Assembly: GCA_007280145.1 (NCBI GenBank)
Contig: QYPU01000031.1
Span: forward strand, 1 to 13,429
From: Dehalococcoidia bacterium
GTDB taxonomy: Bacteria > Chloroflexota > Dehalococcoidia > GIF9 > UBA5629
Reading direction: 5' to 3'
Length of the DNA: 13,429 bases
Positions 6,682 to 13,429 of this stretch are shown one piece after another. The notes under the pieces were generated by a model. That model was not told the DNA's origin. It saw only the letters and a list, made by a program, of their open reading frames with translations, and did not search any database. The position numbers and the translations under genes are program-made. How positions within the stretch are numbered: the first letter of the stretch is position 1; every line of letters starts with the position of its first letter.

Positions 6682-6697
6682 AAAGGAGGCATCCTTG
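6682..6697 (+). promoter_or_regulatory. Ribosome binding site deciding the TTG start of ychF
   Basis: AAAGGAGG (6682-6689) lies five bases before TTG at 6695. The next codons give EISIIGLPKSGKTT, matching the normal extreme N-terminus of YchF proteins, so the TTG start is well supported. Confidence 0.8.
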
Positions 6698-7795
6698 GAA
6701 ATTAGTATCATCGGACTGCCTAAGAGTGGCAAGACAACGATTTTCAACGCTCTGACCAGAGGCAAAGCAGAGACTACAGTTTATGCCCCGGCTGCCCTGG
6801 CACCTAACGTGGGAGTATCTAAGGTACCAGAGCCGAGATTACAAATCCTAGACAAAATATTCCAGCCAAAGAAGATAACTCCAACCGAGGTAAAATATGT
6901 TGATATCGCTGGTGCAGGCAAAGGCTTTGGTAAAGATGAAGGGATAAGCGGGCAATTCCTGAACTACCTTAGTAACGCCGACGCCCTGCTCCAAGTAGTG
7001 CGAGTCTTCGAGGACGAAAAGGTACCCCATGTTGAGGGAAGCATCGACTCAAAGCGCGATATGGCTACAATGGATTTGGAACTTATCTTCTCCGATTTAG
7101 CCATAATTGAAAGGAGAATTCAGCGGCTTGAAGTCTCCTTAAAAGGTGCTAAATCATCGGAGCGCGACCTGCTTTTGAAAGAGCAAACCCTGCTTCAAAA
7201 AATTAAGTCAGGATTAGAAAAAGATATGCCAATATGGCAACAAGGTTTGACTACCGAAGAAATTAGAGGCCTAGCTAATTATCAATTTCTTACTGCTAAA
7301 CCCATGCTAGTAATCGCTAATATTGGAGAAAGGCAGCTAGCGCAGGCTTTCTCCATCGAGGCTGAGCTACGCATGGCCTATTCTTATCCTCAATTCGAGG
7401 TGGCGGCTTTATGTGGTAAGCTAGAAATGGAATTAGCCCAACTCAGCGATGCTGAGGCTGAAGAATTTCGTGGTGCCATGGGATTGACTGAGCCAGCACT
7501 TGGCCGCATTATCAGACTTTCCTACCAGCTCCTGGGGCTAATCTCTTTCTTTACCACGGTCTCGGCAGAATTAAAGGTCTGGACCATTCCCGAAGGAACC
7601 ACTGCCTTAAAAGCAGCAGGGAAAATCCACTCTGATATAGAGAAGGGCTTTATCCGAGCTGAGGTAATAAGTTATCACGATTTAGACAGGTGTGGCAGCT
7701 TAGCTGAAGCACGGAAACAAGGCCTCCTCAGACTCGAAGGCAAAAAATACATTGTCCAAGATGGAGACATAATAACTTTCCTGTTTAACATCTAA
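6695..7795 (+). CDS. ychF: YchF/OLA1-family ATPase with TGS domain (divergent G1 motif)
   Basis: A 366-residue P-loop ATPase of the YchF (OLA1) branch of the Obg superfamily. These proteins bind ribosomes, and some members respond to redox stress. The G domain shows Walker A GLPKSGKTT (7-15), G3 DIAG (70-73) and the G4 variant NIGE (209-212), which replaces NKxD and explains ATP rather than GTP preference in the family. A helical, probably coiled-coil insertion covers about 125-200. The C-terminal TGS domain (about 281-364) has the family text KVWTIPEGTTALKAAGKIHS (294-313) and ends YIVQDGDIITFLFNI. Two oddities: Walker A is KSGKTT rather than the usual NVGKST, and the catalytic histidine region HVVR reads QVVR (Q100). 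It may therefore be a YchF-like subgroup rather than the orthodox protein. Its neighbour rpsF is divergent. Confidence 0.9.
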   Translation: MEISIIGLPKSGKTTIFNALTRGKAETTVYAPAALAPNVGVSKVPEPRLQILDKIFQPKKITPTEVKYVDIAGAGKGFGKDEGISGQFLNYLSNADALLQVVRVFEDEKVPHVEGSIDSKRDMATMDLELIFSDLAIIERRIQRLEVSLKGAKSSERDLLLKEQTLLQKIKSGLEKDMPIWQQGLTTEEIRGLANYQFLTAKPMLVIANIGERQLAQAFSIEAELRMAYSYPQFEVAALCGKLEMELAQLSDAEAEEFRGAMGLTEPALGRIIRLSYQLLGLISFFTTVSAELKVWTIPEGTTALKAAGKIHSDIEKGFIRAEVISYHDLDRCGSLAEARKQGLLRLEGKKYIVQDGDIITFLFNI

Positions 7796-7965
7796 GAGAG
7801 AGTTGACTCTGACTGAGCCAGCCATGATTTGCTCAAGGGAACTACTCACACTCAATATTATATAGCTTCTCTGAGAGCTACCAGCTTCACTGAATCGTTT
7901 CAATATCCTCTTGCGAGATGGTATAATTATCCAAAAGATAACAGACTGAATAACAAGGAGAGGTA
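7796..7965 (+). promoter_or_regulatory. Intergenic region with extended -10 promoter for pps
   Basis: A 170-base gap holding the best promoter in the window: TGG-TATAAT, an extended -10 with TATAAT at 7922-7927 and TG at 7919-7920. A weak TTTCAA (7898-7903) lies 18 bases upstream. Transcription would begin near 7934. The ribosome site AAGGAG (7955-7960) is five bases before the pps ATG. A small inverted repeat AGAGT-TG-ACTCT (7799-7810) directly follows the ychF stop but has no T-run, so I do not call a terminator. The rest of the gap shows nothing I recognise. Confidence 0.6.
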
Positions 7966-10227
7966 ATGAAACAAAAGCTAAAGGTTATCACCTGGTTTAA
8001 TGAGGTAACCAAAAATGATATTCCTCTAGTAGGTGGTAAAGGAGCAAACTTGGGGGAGATGGTTCATGCCGGAATCCCCGTGCCGAATGGTTTTATCGTT
8101 ACCGCAGATGCCTATTTCAAATTTCTAGAAACCACGAAGCTCGTAAGCGAAGTTCGCCAATGCCTCGAGGGTTTGGATGTCAATGACAGCAGAAAGCTTC
8201 AGGAGGTATCTAATCTGATTAAGAACAAGATTTCTAGCTCTCCAATGCCTGGCGATATGATTAATGAGATTAAGGGAGCCTATCGTAAATTGGGTAGAGG
8301 GCTGGTGGCGATACGTTCCTCAGCTACGGCTGAAGATTTACCCGGGGCATCTTTTGCCGGGCAGCAAAGCACTTTTCTTAATATAGAAGGTGAAGATGAG
8401 ATAGTAGCAGCAATACGAGATTGCTGGGCATCTCTGTTTGAATCAAGAGCCATATTTTACAGGGTTCAGCAGGGTTTCGACCATTCCAAGGTGGGCATTG
8501 CAGTGCCAGTGCAAAAGATGGTGCAATCAGAGACTTCCGGGGTTATGTTCACCGTGGAACCTTTGACCAGCGATAAGACGAAGATTCTTATTGAAGCAGT
8601 TTACGGCCTGGGTGAAGCTATTGTTTCTGGTGAAGTTACTCCTGACCAGTATCTGCTGGACAAAGAAGGGTTTAGAATTATTGATAAAAAAACAAGGAAG
8701 CAAGATTGGCAGCTAGTAAGAAATCCAAAAGCACTGGCAGATGAACTTGAAGTGAATATTAAAATCCCTGTTCCAAAGTCAAAGCAAGCTATGCAAAAAT
8801 TGACTGATGAGGATATCGTTGCTTTAGCTAAATTGGGCAAAACGATCGAGGATTTGTACCAGTTTCCTCAGGACATCGAATGGGCAAAACAGGATAGAGA
8901 GCTATTCATCGTTCAAACTCGGCCTGTAACTACTTTAAAAGCAAAGGGGGAGGTTAAGCCACTTCCTGAAATCGAAGCTGAAGCTATTCTAACTGGTATT
9001 GCAGCCAGTCCGGGGATAGCTGTTGGCACAGCTAAGATTATATCTGGAGCCTCTCAAATAGACAGGATTAAGAAAGGGGACGTTCTGGTGGCTGAAATGA
9101 CAACTCCAGACTTTGTGCCAGCAATGAAGCGAGCTGTGGCTATAATCACTGAGCGTGGTGGCAGAACTGCTCACGCAGCCATTGTTAGCCGCGAGCTGGG
9201 TATCCCGTGTGTAGTTGGTACAGAAACGGCAACTAAGATTCTTAGTGATGGGCAGGAAATCACTGTGGATGGCTCGCGGGGGCAAATCTATGCAGGCAGG
9301 GTAGCAGAGGAAGCAAAAGCCGCTCCTGCTGTTATTAGCGGTGAACGGATTAAAACACGGACTAGAGTCTATGTAAACCTGGCTGAGCCAGACTTGGCCA
9401 AGACGGTGGCAGCAAGGAATGTGGATGGAGTTGGTTTGCTTAGAGCTGAGTTTATGATTGCCCAGATGGGCGAGCATCCGCGGTTCATGCTAGACGAGGG
9501 AAGGAGCGAGCAATTTATAGAAATGCTAACTCAAGGCATCGACACTTTTACCAAAGCATTTTATCCTCGCCCGGTGGTTTACCGGACTACCGATTTCAAG
9601 ACCAATGAGTACAAAAACTTGCGCGGTGGGGACAAATACGAGCAAGTCGAAGAAAACCCGATGCTCGGTTACCGGGGTTGCTCTCGATATACTCATGAAT
9701 TTGAAGTTCTCAGATTGGAAATAGAAGCTATTAAGAAAGTATGCCAGCAGTATGACAACTTATATGTTATGATTCCCTTTGTTCGCTTTGTGGATGAAAT
9801 GGATAAGATAAAAAAGCTTTTTGTAGCTGAAGGATTATATCAATTCCCTAATTTTAAACTGTGGATGATGGCTGAGGTGCCATCAAATGTCTTCCTTATA
9901 GACAAGTTTATAGATGTTGGTATCGACGGCATCTCTATAGGCTCTAATGATTTGACTCAGCTTATCTTAGGAATAGATAGAGACAATCCCAAGCTAGCAG
10001 CACAATTCGATGAAAGAAACGAGGCGGTGCTTCTAGCCATAGAAAGGCTTATTACAACTTCGGTGAACAAAGGCATCACCTCTTCTATTTGTGGACAGGC
10101 GCCTTCAGTCTATCCGGAACTTACTGAGAAACTGGTGAGTTGGGGGATTACCTCGGTTTCGGTAAGCCCAGACATGATTGATGAAGCAAGGCGCATAATT
10201 GCTGCCGCAGAAGCAAAGGTTGGTTAA
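7966..10227 (+). CDS. ppsA: Phosphoenolpyruvate synthase (pyruvate, water dikinase)
   Basis: Converts pyruvate, ATP and water to phosphoenolpyruvate, AMP and phosphate, feeding gluconeogenesis and anabolism from acetyl-CoA-derived pyruvate. It has 753 residues, close to the family length. The ATP-grasp nucleotide domain (about 15-330) has GGKGANLGEM (23-32) and RSSATAEDLPGASFAGQ (117-133). The swivelling phosphohistidine domain (about 375-450) has GGRTAHAAIVSRELGIP with phospho-accepting H403. The C-terminal PEP/pyruvate barrel (about 470-745) has GIDGISIGSNDLTQL and the catalytic cysteine C709 in SICGQAPS. All key residues for a working enzyme are present. The water-dikinase type is favoured over pyruvate, phosphate dikinase by length and by the GQAPS motif. 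It has its own promoter and is followed after 36 bases by dgt. I see no PEP synthase regulatory protein gene in the window. Confidence 0.95.
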   Translation: MKQKLKVITWFNEVTKNDIPLVGGKGANLGEMVHAGIPVPNGFIVTADAYFKFLETTKLVSEVRQCLEGLDVNDSRKLQEVSNLIKNKISSSPMPGDMINEIKGAYRKLGRGLVAIRSSATAEDLPGASFAGQQSTFLNIEGEDEIVAAIRDCWASLFESRAIFYRVQQGFDHSKVGIAVPVQKMVQSETSGVMFTVEPLTSDKTKILIEAVYGLGEAIVSGEVTPDQYLLDKEGFRIIDKKTRKQDWQLVRNPKALADELEVNIKIPVPKSKQAMQKLTDEDIVALAKLGKTIEDLYQFPQDIEWAKQDRELFIVQTRPVTTLKAKGEVKPLPEIEAEAILTGIAASPGIAVGTAKIISGASQIDRIKKGDVLVAEMTTPDFVPAMKRAVAIITERGGRTAHAAIVSRELGIPCVVGTETATKILSDGQEITVDGSRGQIYAGRVAEEAKAAPAVISGERIKTRTRVYVNLAEPDLAKTVAARNVDGVGLLRAEFMIAQMGEHPRFMLDEGRSEQFIEMLTQGIDTFTKAFYPRPVVYRTTDFKTNEYKNLRGGDKYEQVEENPMLGYRGCSRYTHEFEVLRLEIEAIKKVCQQYDNLYVMIPFVRFVDEMDKIKKLFVAEGLYQFPNFKLWMMAEVPSNVFLIDKFIDVGIDGISIGSNDLTQLILGIDRDNPKLAAQFDERNEAVLLAIERLITTSVNKGITSSICGQAPSVYPELTEKLVSWGITSVSVSPDMIDEARRIIAAAEAKVG

Positions 10228-10263
10228 TCAGAGGATTGCAATAGAGGAGGGGGGTATAATTTA

Positions 10264-11316
10264 ATGATTCACCCAGCAATTCGACAGCGAACAGAAGAGG
10301 CAGAAGAAAACCTCTCCCCCCATGCATCAAAAAGCAGGCTTAGCCAAGGCAGACTTAAGTGGGAGGCACCTTGCCCAATACGAACAGATTTCCAGCGCGA
10401 CCGTGACCGAATTATTCACTCTAACGCCTTTCGTCGCCTAAAACACAAGACTCAGGTTTTTATTGCCCCAATAAGTGACCATTATGTAACACGGCTTACG
10501 CATACTTTGGAAGTTTCTCAGGTTGCTCGGACTATATCCAGGGCGCTAAATTTTAATGAAGACCTAACCGAAGCCATTGCTTTGGGCCACGATTTGGGGC
10601 ATACTCCCTTCGGTCATGTGGGTGAGGATGTCTTAAATGAGTTCTGCCCCGATGGTTTTAGGCATAATGAGCAAAGTTTAAGGGTAGTCGATCTACTCGA
10701 AAAAGATGGGCAGGGGTTGAACCTTACTTGGGAAGTACGAGATGGTATCTTAAACCATTCTAAAAGCCAGATTGATATCCTTGGAGAAGGTTGGGGCAAA
10801 GTTGGTACTATTGAAGGTCTAGTGGTCAAGATGGCTGACATCGTTGCTTATATCAACCATGATGCTAGCGATGCTATAAGAGCTGGGATTATTGCTGAGA
10901 ATGATTTACCTGACTCTGTAGCGAGGATTCTTGGTCATTCCTCATCCCAGCGAACTAACACCCTGGTCTGCGATATCATCAGCCACTCCTTGGCAACTAT
11001 CGACGACACCAAGGTAGAAAAACCAACCATAGGCATGAGCCCTCACATTCTAAAGGCAGCCAATAGCCTCCGCGAGTTCCTTTTTGACAGAGTATATAAT
11101 CCCAGTTTAGCGAACGAAGAGACGGAAAGGGCAAGAGAAACGCTGCGTCTCCTCTACTCGTATTTTCTAACACACGAAGAGGAATTACCTAATGAGTATA
11201 CTTTGCGTGAAGACAATATAGAGCGTAAAGTTACCGACTATGTCGCCGGGATGACTGACCAGTATGCGCTGCGAATAGCCGAGGAAATTTCACGCCGAAA
11301 GACAATAGCTTCCTAG
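10264..11316 (+). CDS. dgt: Deoxyguanosinetriphosphate triphosphohydrolase-like HD protein
   Basis: A 350-residue HD-domain dNTP triphosphohydrolase, which splits deoxynucleoside triphosphates to nucleoside and triphosphate and so helps set the dNTP pool. The N-terminus has the family block CPIRTDFQRDRDRIIHSNAF (37-56). The metal site is complete: H80 in RLTHTLEV, H109-D110 in GHDLGHTPFGH, and D192 in KMADIVAY. FRHNEQSLR (132-140) is also conserved. The C-terminal helical half matches the type II dGTPase-like group. The start ATG at 10264 follows a G-rich AGGAGGGGGG run (10245-10254). TATAAT at 10255-10260 is too close to the ATG to be a useful -10 element. Its position directly before dnaG suggests coupling of dNTP control with replication genes, an inference from order alone. 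True substrate preference cannot be read from sequence. Confidence 0.93.
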   Translation: MIHPAIRQRTEEAEENLSPHASKSRLSQGRLKWEAPCPIRTDFQRDRDRIIHSNAFRRLKHKTQVFIAPISDHYVTRLTHTLEVSQVARTISRALNFNEDLTEAIALGHDLGHTPFGHVGEDVLNEFCPDGFRHNEQSLRVVDLLEKDGQGLNLTWEVRDGILNHSKSQIDILGEGWGKVGTIEGLVVKMADIVAYINHDASDAIRAGIIAENDLPDSVARILGHSSSQRTNTLVCDIISHSLATIDDTKVEKPTIGMSPHILKAANSLREFLFDRVYNPSLANEETERARETLRLLYSYFLTHEEELPNEYTLREDNIERKVTDYVAGMTDQYALRIAEEISRRKTIAS

Positions 11317-11352
11317 TACTGTCCCCCTGGGGTAAGCGATCGAGATTCTAAA

Positions 11353-13224
11353 ATGAGTGTAATCGACGAGATAAAACAGAAGCTCGACATTGTGGAAGTT
11401 GTCTCTGAATATGTGAGCCTCCAAAAGTCAGGGCGAAATTTCAAGGCCTTGTGTCCATTTCATGCTGAAAAGACACCGTCGTTTTTCGTGTTCCCGGAGC
11501 GGCAAAGTTGGCATTGTTTTGGAGCTTGTGGTACCGGCGGTGACATTTTCTCCTTCCTCATAAAGAAGGAAGGGCTTGATTTTAGCCAAGCGCTTCGCCT
11601 TTTAGCTGAAAAGGCCAATGTCACTTTGGCTGCCCCGTCTAGTATGCAAAAGGGAGCTGAAGATAAGAAAACAGAGAACTTATTTCAAATCAACGAAGCA
11701 GCCGCTGAATATTACCATCACTTGCTCCTGAATGCTTCGGCTGGCGAGACAGCAAGAAATTACATAGCCCAGCGAGGCATATCACTTCAAACCATTAAGA
11801 ACTTCCAGCTAGGTTTCAGCCCCGAGGGATGGGAGGTCATCCGGCAGTACCTGGTAAGTAAAGGTCATGAGGAGACAGAGTTACTAGCTGCTGGCCTAAT
11901 ATTAGAACGGGAGGGTGGAGGCAGTTACGATCGATTTCGCAATCGGTTAATGTTTCCTATTCGAGATATTCAAGGTCGCGTTGTAGGCTTCGGCGCTAGG
12001 ACGCTGGATGAGTCTTTACCTAAATATATCAACTCTCCTCAGACATTGATTTTCGACAAGAGCAGCAGCCTTTATGGGATTGACCGGGCTAAAACAGCCA
12101 TCCGCCGAGACAATCTCGCAATAATCACAGAAGGCTATATGGATGTCCTCACAGCTCACCAGCACGGGATAGAAAACACAGTTGCCGCTATGGGGACAGC
12201 TTTGACCGAGAAACAAATATCCATCCTCAAAAAGCTGACGAAGAACTTGATACAAGCTCTTGATGCTGATGCCGCAGGAAAACAGGCCATTTCAAGGAGC
12301 GGGGAAATGGTCGATAAAGTACTGCCGGTACCACCATCGGTTGACGGGTACGGGTGGGTAAAATATGAAGATGCTCAGGGTGTTGAAGTAAAAATCATCA
12401 TCTTGCCTCCAGGCAAGGATCTGGACGAGGTAATCAGGGAGGATGCTTCCCAATGGCAAAAGCTGATAGCAGATGCAAAACCCATGATTGACTTTATTCT
12501 CGATACTGCAATTGCTGAAGTTAATTTGGGAAATGCTAAGGATAAGTCTTCGGTCGTAGAGAAGCTCTTACCGCTACTTTCCGAAATGAAGGATCCAATA
12601 CGGCAAGATCACTATATTCAGAAGCTTGCTCAGTTATTGAAAATTGATGAGGGCGCAGTGAGAGATGCATTTGCAAGATTTAGAGCCATTGAGAAAAAAC
12701 GGAGGAGGAACAAAGACTTTCGCAGTTTCACCCCCGTGATCCCTGCCCTTTTTTCATCAAGCCCTGTTGAAGAATATTGCTTAGCCTTATTGCTTCAATT
12801 TCCAGAACTTAGGCTAGAAGATATGAGACTACAGCCAGATTATTTCGAGCACAGTGGAAATCGAGAACTATTTCTAAAATGGCAACAAAACGATGAGTAT
12901 GTCTCACTTAAAAATAGCCTCGATAGCACTCTTCATGAATATTTGGATAACCTGCTGGCTAAGACTTTCCCCCCGTCTCTCAAAGAGAGCAAAGTAGAAC
13001 AGCAACAAGCCCTGAATGACTGCATCGTTCGCCTGCAAGAGAAACGGCTGAGGAGCTTGGAAGCCAAGAAAGAAGAGCTTTTGGCTATGGAAGCAGAGAC
13101 AGGGGGACTGGCAGCACAATTAGCCAAGCTGGAGGAGCAAGGTATAGAAGAGAGCAAGCAGCTTAAGGAGGTTTTCAGCAAACAAGGGCATAGGCACCAA
13201 CCAGCAGCAAGGAGGAGCGAGTAG
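11353..13224 (+). CDS. dnaG: DNA primase
   Basis: The 623-residue primase that makes RNA primers at the replication fork. The N-terminal zinc domain (about 1-90) has C34-x2-H37 and C55-x3-C59 in WHCFGACGTGGD; the last pair is one residue wider than the common CxxC. The RNA polymerase core includes DRFRNRLMFPIRD (193-205) and YINSPQT (225-231). The Toprim fold has E260 in EGYMD and the metal acidic pair D304/D306 in LDADAAGK, with a further D356xD358. An insertion of about 15 residues is visible at roughly 326-346 (VPPSVDGYGWVKYEDAQG). The C-terminal helicase-binding part (about 440-623) ends in a Lys/Glu-rich coiled coil. The ATG at 11353 has only a weak GAGA ribosome site. It lies 36 bases after dgt and overlaps the next gene by one base. 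Confidence 0.96.
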   Translation: MSVIDEIKQKLDIVEVVSEYVSLQKSGRNFKALCPFHAEKTPSFFVFPERQSWHCFGACGTGGDIFSFLIKKEGLDFSQALRLLAEKANVTLAAPSSMQKGAEDKKTENLFQINEAAAEYYHHLLLNASAGETARNYIAQRGISLQTIKNFQLGFSPEGWEVIRQYLVSKGHEETELLAAGLILEREGGGSYDRFRNRLMFPIRDIQGRVVGFGARTLDESLPKYINSPQTLIFDKSSSLYGIDRAKTAIRRDNLAIITEGYMDVLTAHQHGIENTVAAMGTALTEKQISILKKLTKNLIQALDADAAGKQAISRSGEMVDKVLPVPPSVDGYGWVKYEDAQGVEVKIIILPPGKDLDEVIREDASQWQKLIADAKPMIDFILDTAIAEVNLGNAKDKSSVVEKLLPLLSEMKDPIRQDHYIQKLAQLLKIDEGAVRDAFARFRAIEKKRRRNKDFRSFTPVIPALFSSSPVEEYCLALLLQFPELRLEDMRLQPDYFEHSGNRELFLKWQQNDEYVSLKNSLDSTLHEYLDNLLAKTFPPSLKESKVEQQQALNDCIVRLQEKRLRSLEAKKEELLAMEAETGGLAAQLAKLEEQGIEESKQLKEVFSKQGHRHQPAARRSE

Positions 13225-13226
13225 TG
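13210..13226 (+). promoter_or_regulatory. Ribosome binding site and GTG start of the rpoD-like gene
   Basis: AGGAGG (13210-13215) lies inside the last codons of dnaG, eight bases before GTG at 13224-13226. The stop of dnaG (13222-13224) and this start share one base, a tight translational coupling. Confidence 0.7.
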
Positions 13227-13429
13227 AGTTCATATCAGGGTGACGAGCTTCAATCCCATCTCCTGTATAGGAATGGTGGTGGTGAGTCAGACTCTGAGGA
13301 TATTCTTGATATGAGGTCTGAGGTTGAGTCACCAGGACTTCCTGCCAGTGGTCGGGGCGCTTCTGGTGAAGAGGGGCTAGAGAAAGATATTGCTAAAATT
13401 GCCTTGCCTTGGGAAGATGAAGAATCTGC
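13224..13429 (+). CDS. rpoD: Probable N-terminus of primary sigma factor RpoD (partial)
   Basis: An open frame of 68 codons from GTG at 13224, running off the right edge. The start is supported by AGGAGG (13210-13215) with an 8-base spacer, and GTG shares its G with the dnaG TAG. The visible part begins SSYQGDELQSHLLYRNGG, is rich in Ser, Gly, Asp and Glu, and ends near IALPWEDEES. No sigma conserved region (1.2, 2, 3 or 4) is reached. The rpoD call rests on the dnaG-rpoD order of the macromolecular synthesis operon and on the acidic, low-complexity N-terminus usual before region 1.2 in short group 1 sigma factors. If the call is wrong, this is an uncharacterised acidic protein coupled to dnaG. 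Confidence 0.7.
   Translation, partial: MSSYQGDELQSHLLYRNGGGESDSEDILDMRSEVESPGLPASGRGASGEEGLEKDIAKIALPWEDEES

Noticed and set aside
7796..7880. Intrinsic terminator after ychF
   Set aside because: Short inverted repeats are present (7799-7810, about 7864-7879) but stems are weak and no T-run follows, so termination is not supported.
7919..7940. Possible replication origin (TTATCCAAA at 7927-7935 resembles a DnaA box)
   Set aside because: A single imperfect box overlapping a promoter, with no cluster of boxes and no dnaA or dnaN nearby. The origin-type gene content is not enough.
8989..9477. 162-residue minus-strand frame opposite pps
   Set aside because: The opposite strand encodes the phosphohistidine domain of PEP synthase without interruption; the antisense product has no family features.
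10255..10260. TATAAT directly before dgt as a promoter
   Set aside because: It ends three bases before the ATG, so a transcript would begin inside the coding sequence; the G-rich run before it is better read as a ribosome site.

Overview
This window is a dense block of housekeeping genes on two divergent transcription units. It most resembles Dehalococcoidia or a related lineage of Chloroflexota. That placement is an inference from gene content and order (ssb-rpsR-rpmH-rnpA-yidD-yidC-jag on one side, pps-dgt-dnaG-rpoD on the other), a monoderm-type YidC without the large periplasmic domain, and moderate GC judged by eye. It is not a database match. I see no transposase, integrase, CRISPR array, phage gene, tRNA or rRNA.

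Left unit, minus strand (6553 down to 1, running off the left edge). Ten genes read rpsF, ssb, rpsR, rpmH, rnpA, yidD, a beta-propeller lipoprotein gene, yidC, jag/khpB and ileS (partial). They are packed with overlaps or gaps of at most about 35 bases. They cover ribosome assembly (S6, S18, L34), single-strand DNA binding, tRNA maturation (RNase P protein), membrane protein insertion (YidD, YidC, Jag) and isoleucine charging. The unit looks like two conserved bacterial clusters joined: rpsF-ssb-rpsR, and the normally origin-linked rpmH-rnpA-yidD-yidC-jag. A beta-propeller gene is inserted between yidD and yidC.

Centre (6554-6694) is a 141-base divergent promoter region. A sigma70-type promoter faces each way, toward rpsF and toward ychF.

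Right unit, plus strand. ychF (6695-7795) is followed by a 170-base gap carrying an extended -10 promoter. Then come pps (PEP synthase), dgt (HD-domain dNTPase), dnaG (primase) and the start of a gene that is probably rpoD, cut by the right edge. This is a lineage form of the macromolecular synthesis operon linking replication initiation and the main sigma factor.

The most unusual points are: (1) rpsR has no ATG, GTG or TTG start before its conserved core, but an ideal Shine-Dalgarno sits 5 bases before an ATT codon; (2) the rpsR 3' end overlaps rpmH by 47 bases in another frame, giving S18 an unusual acidic/basic tail; (3) the beta-propeller lipoprotein has an exact 40-residue repeat period and sits inside the YidC operon. 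No defence, mobile or biosynthetic system is present. There is no gene-free stretch longer than 300 bases.
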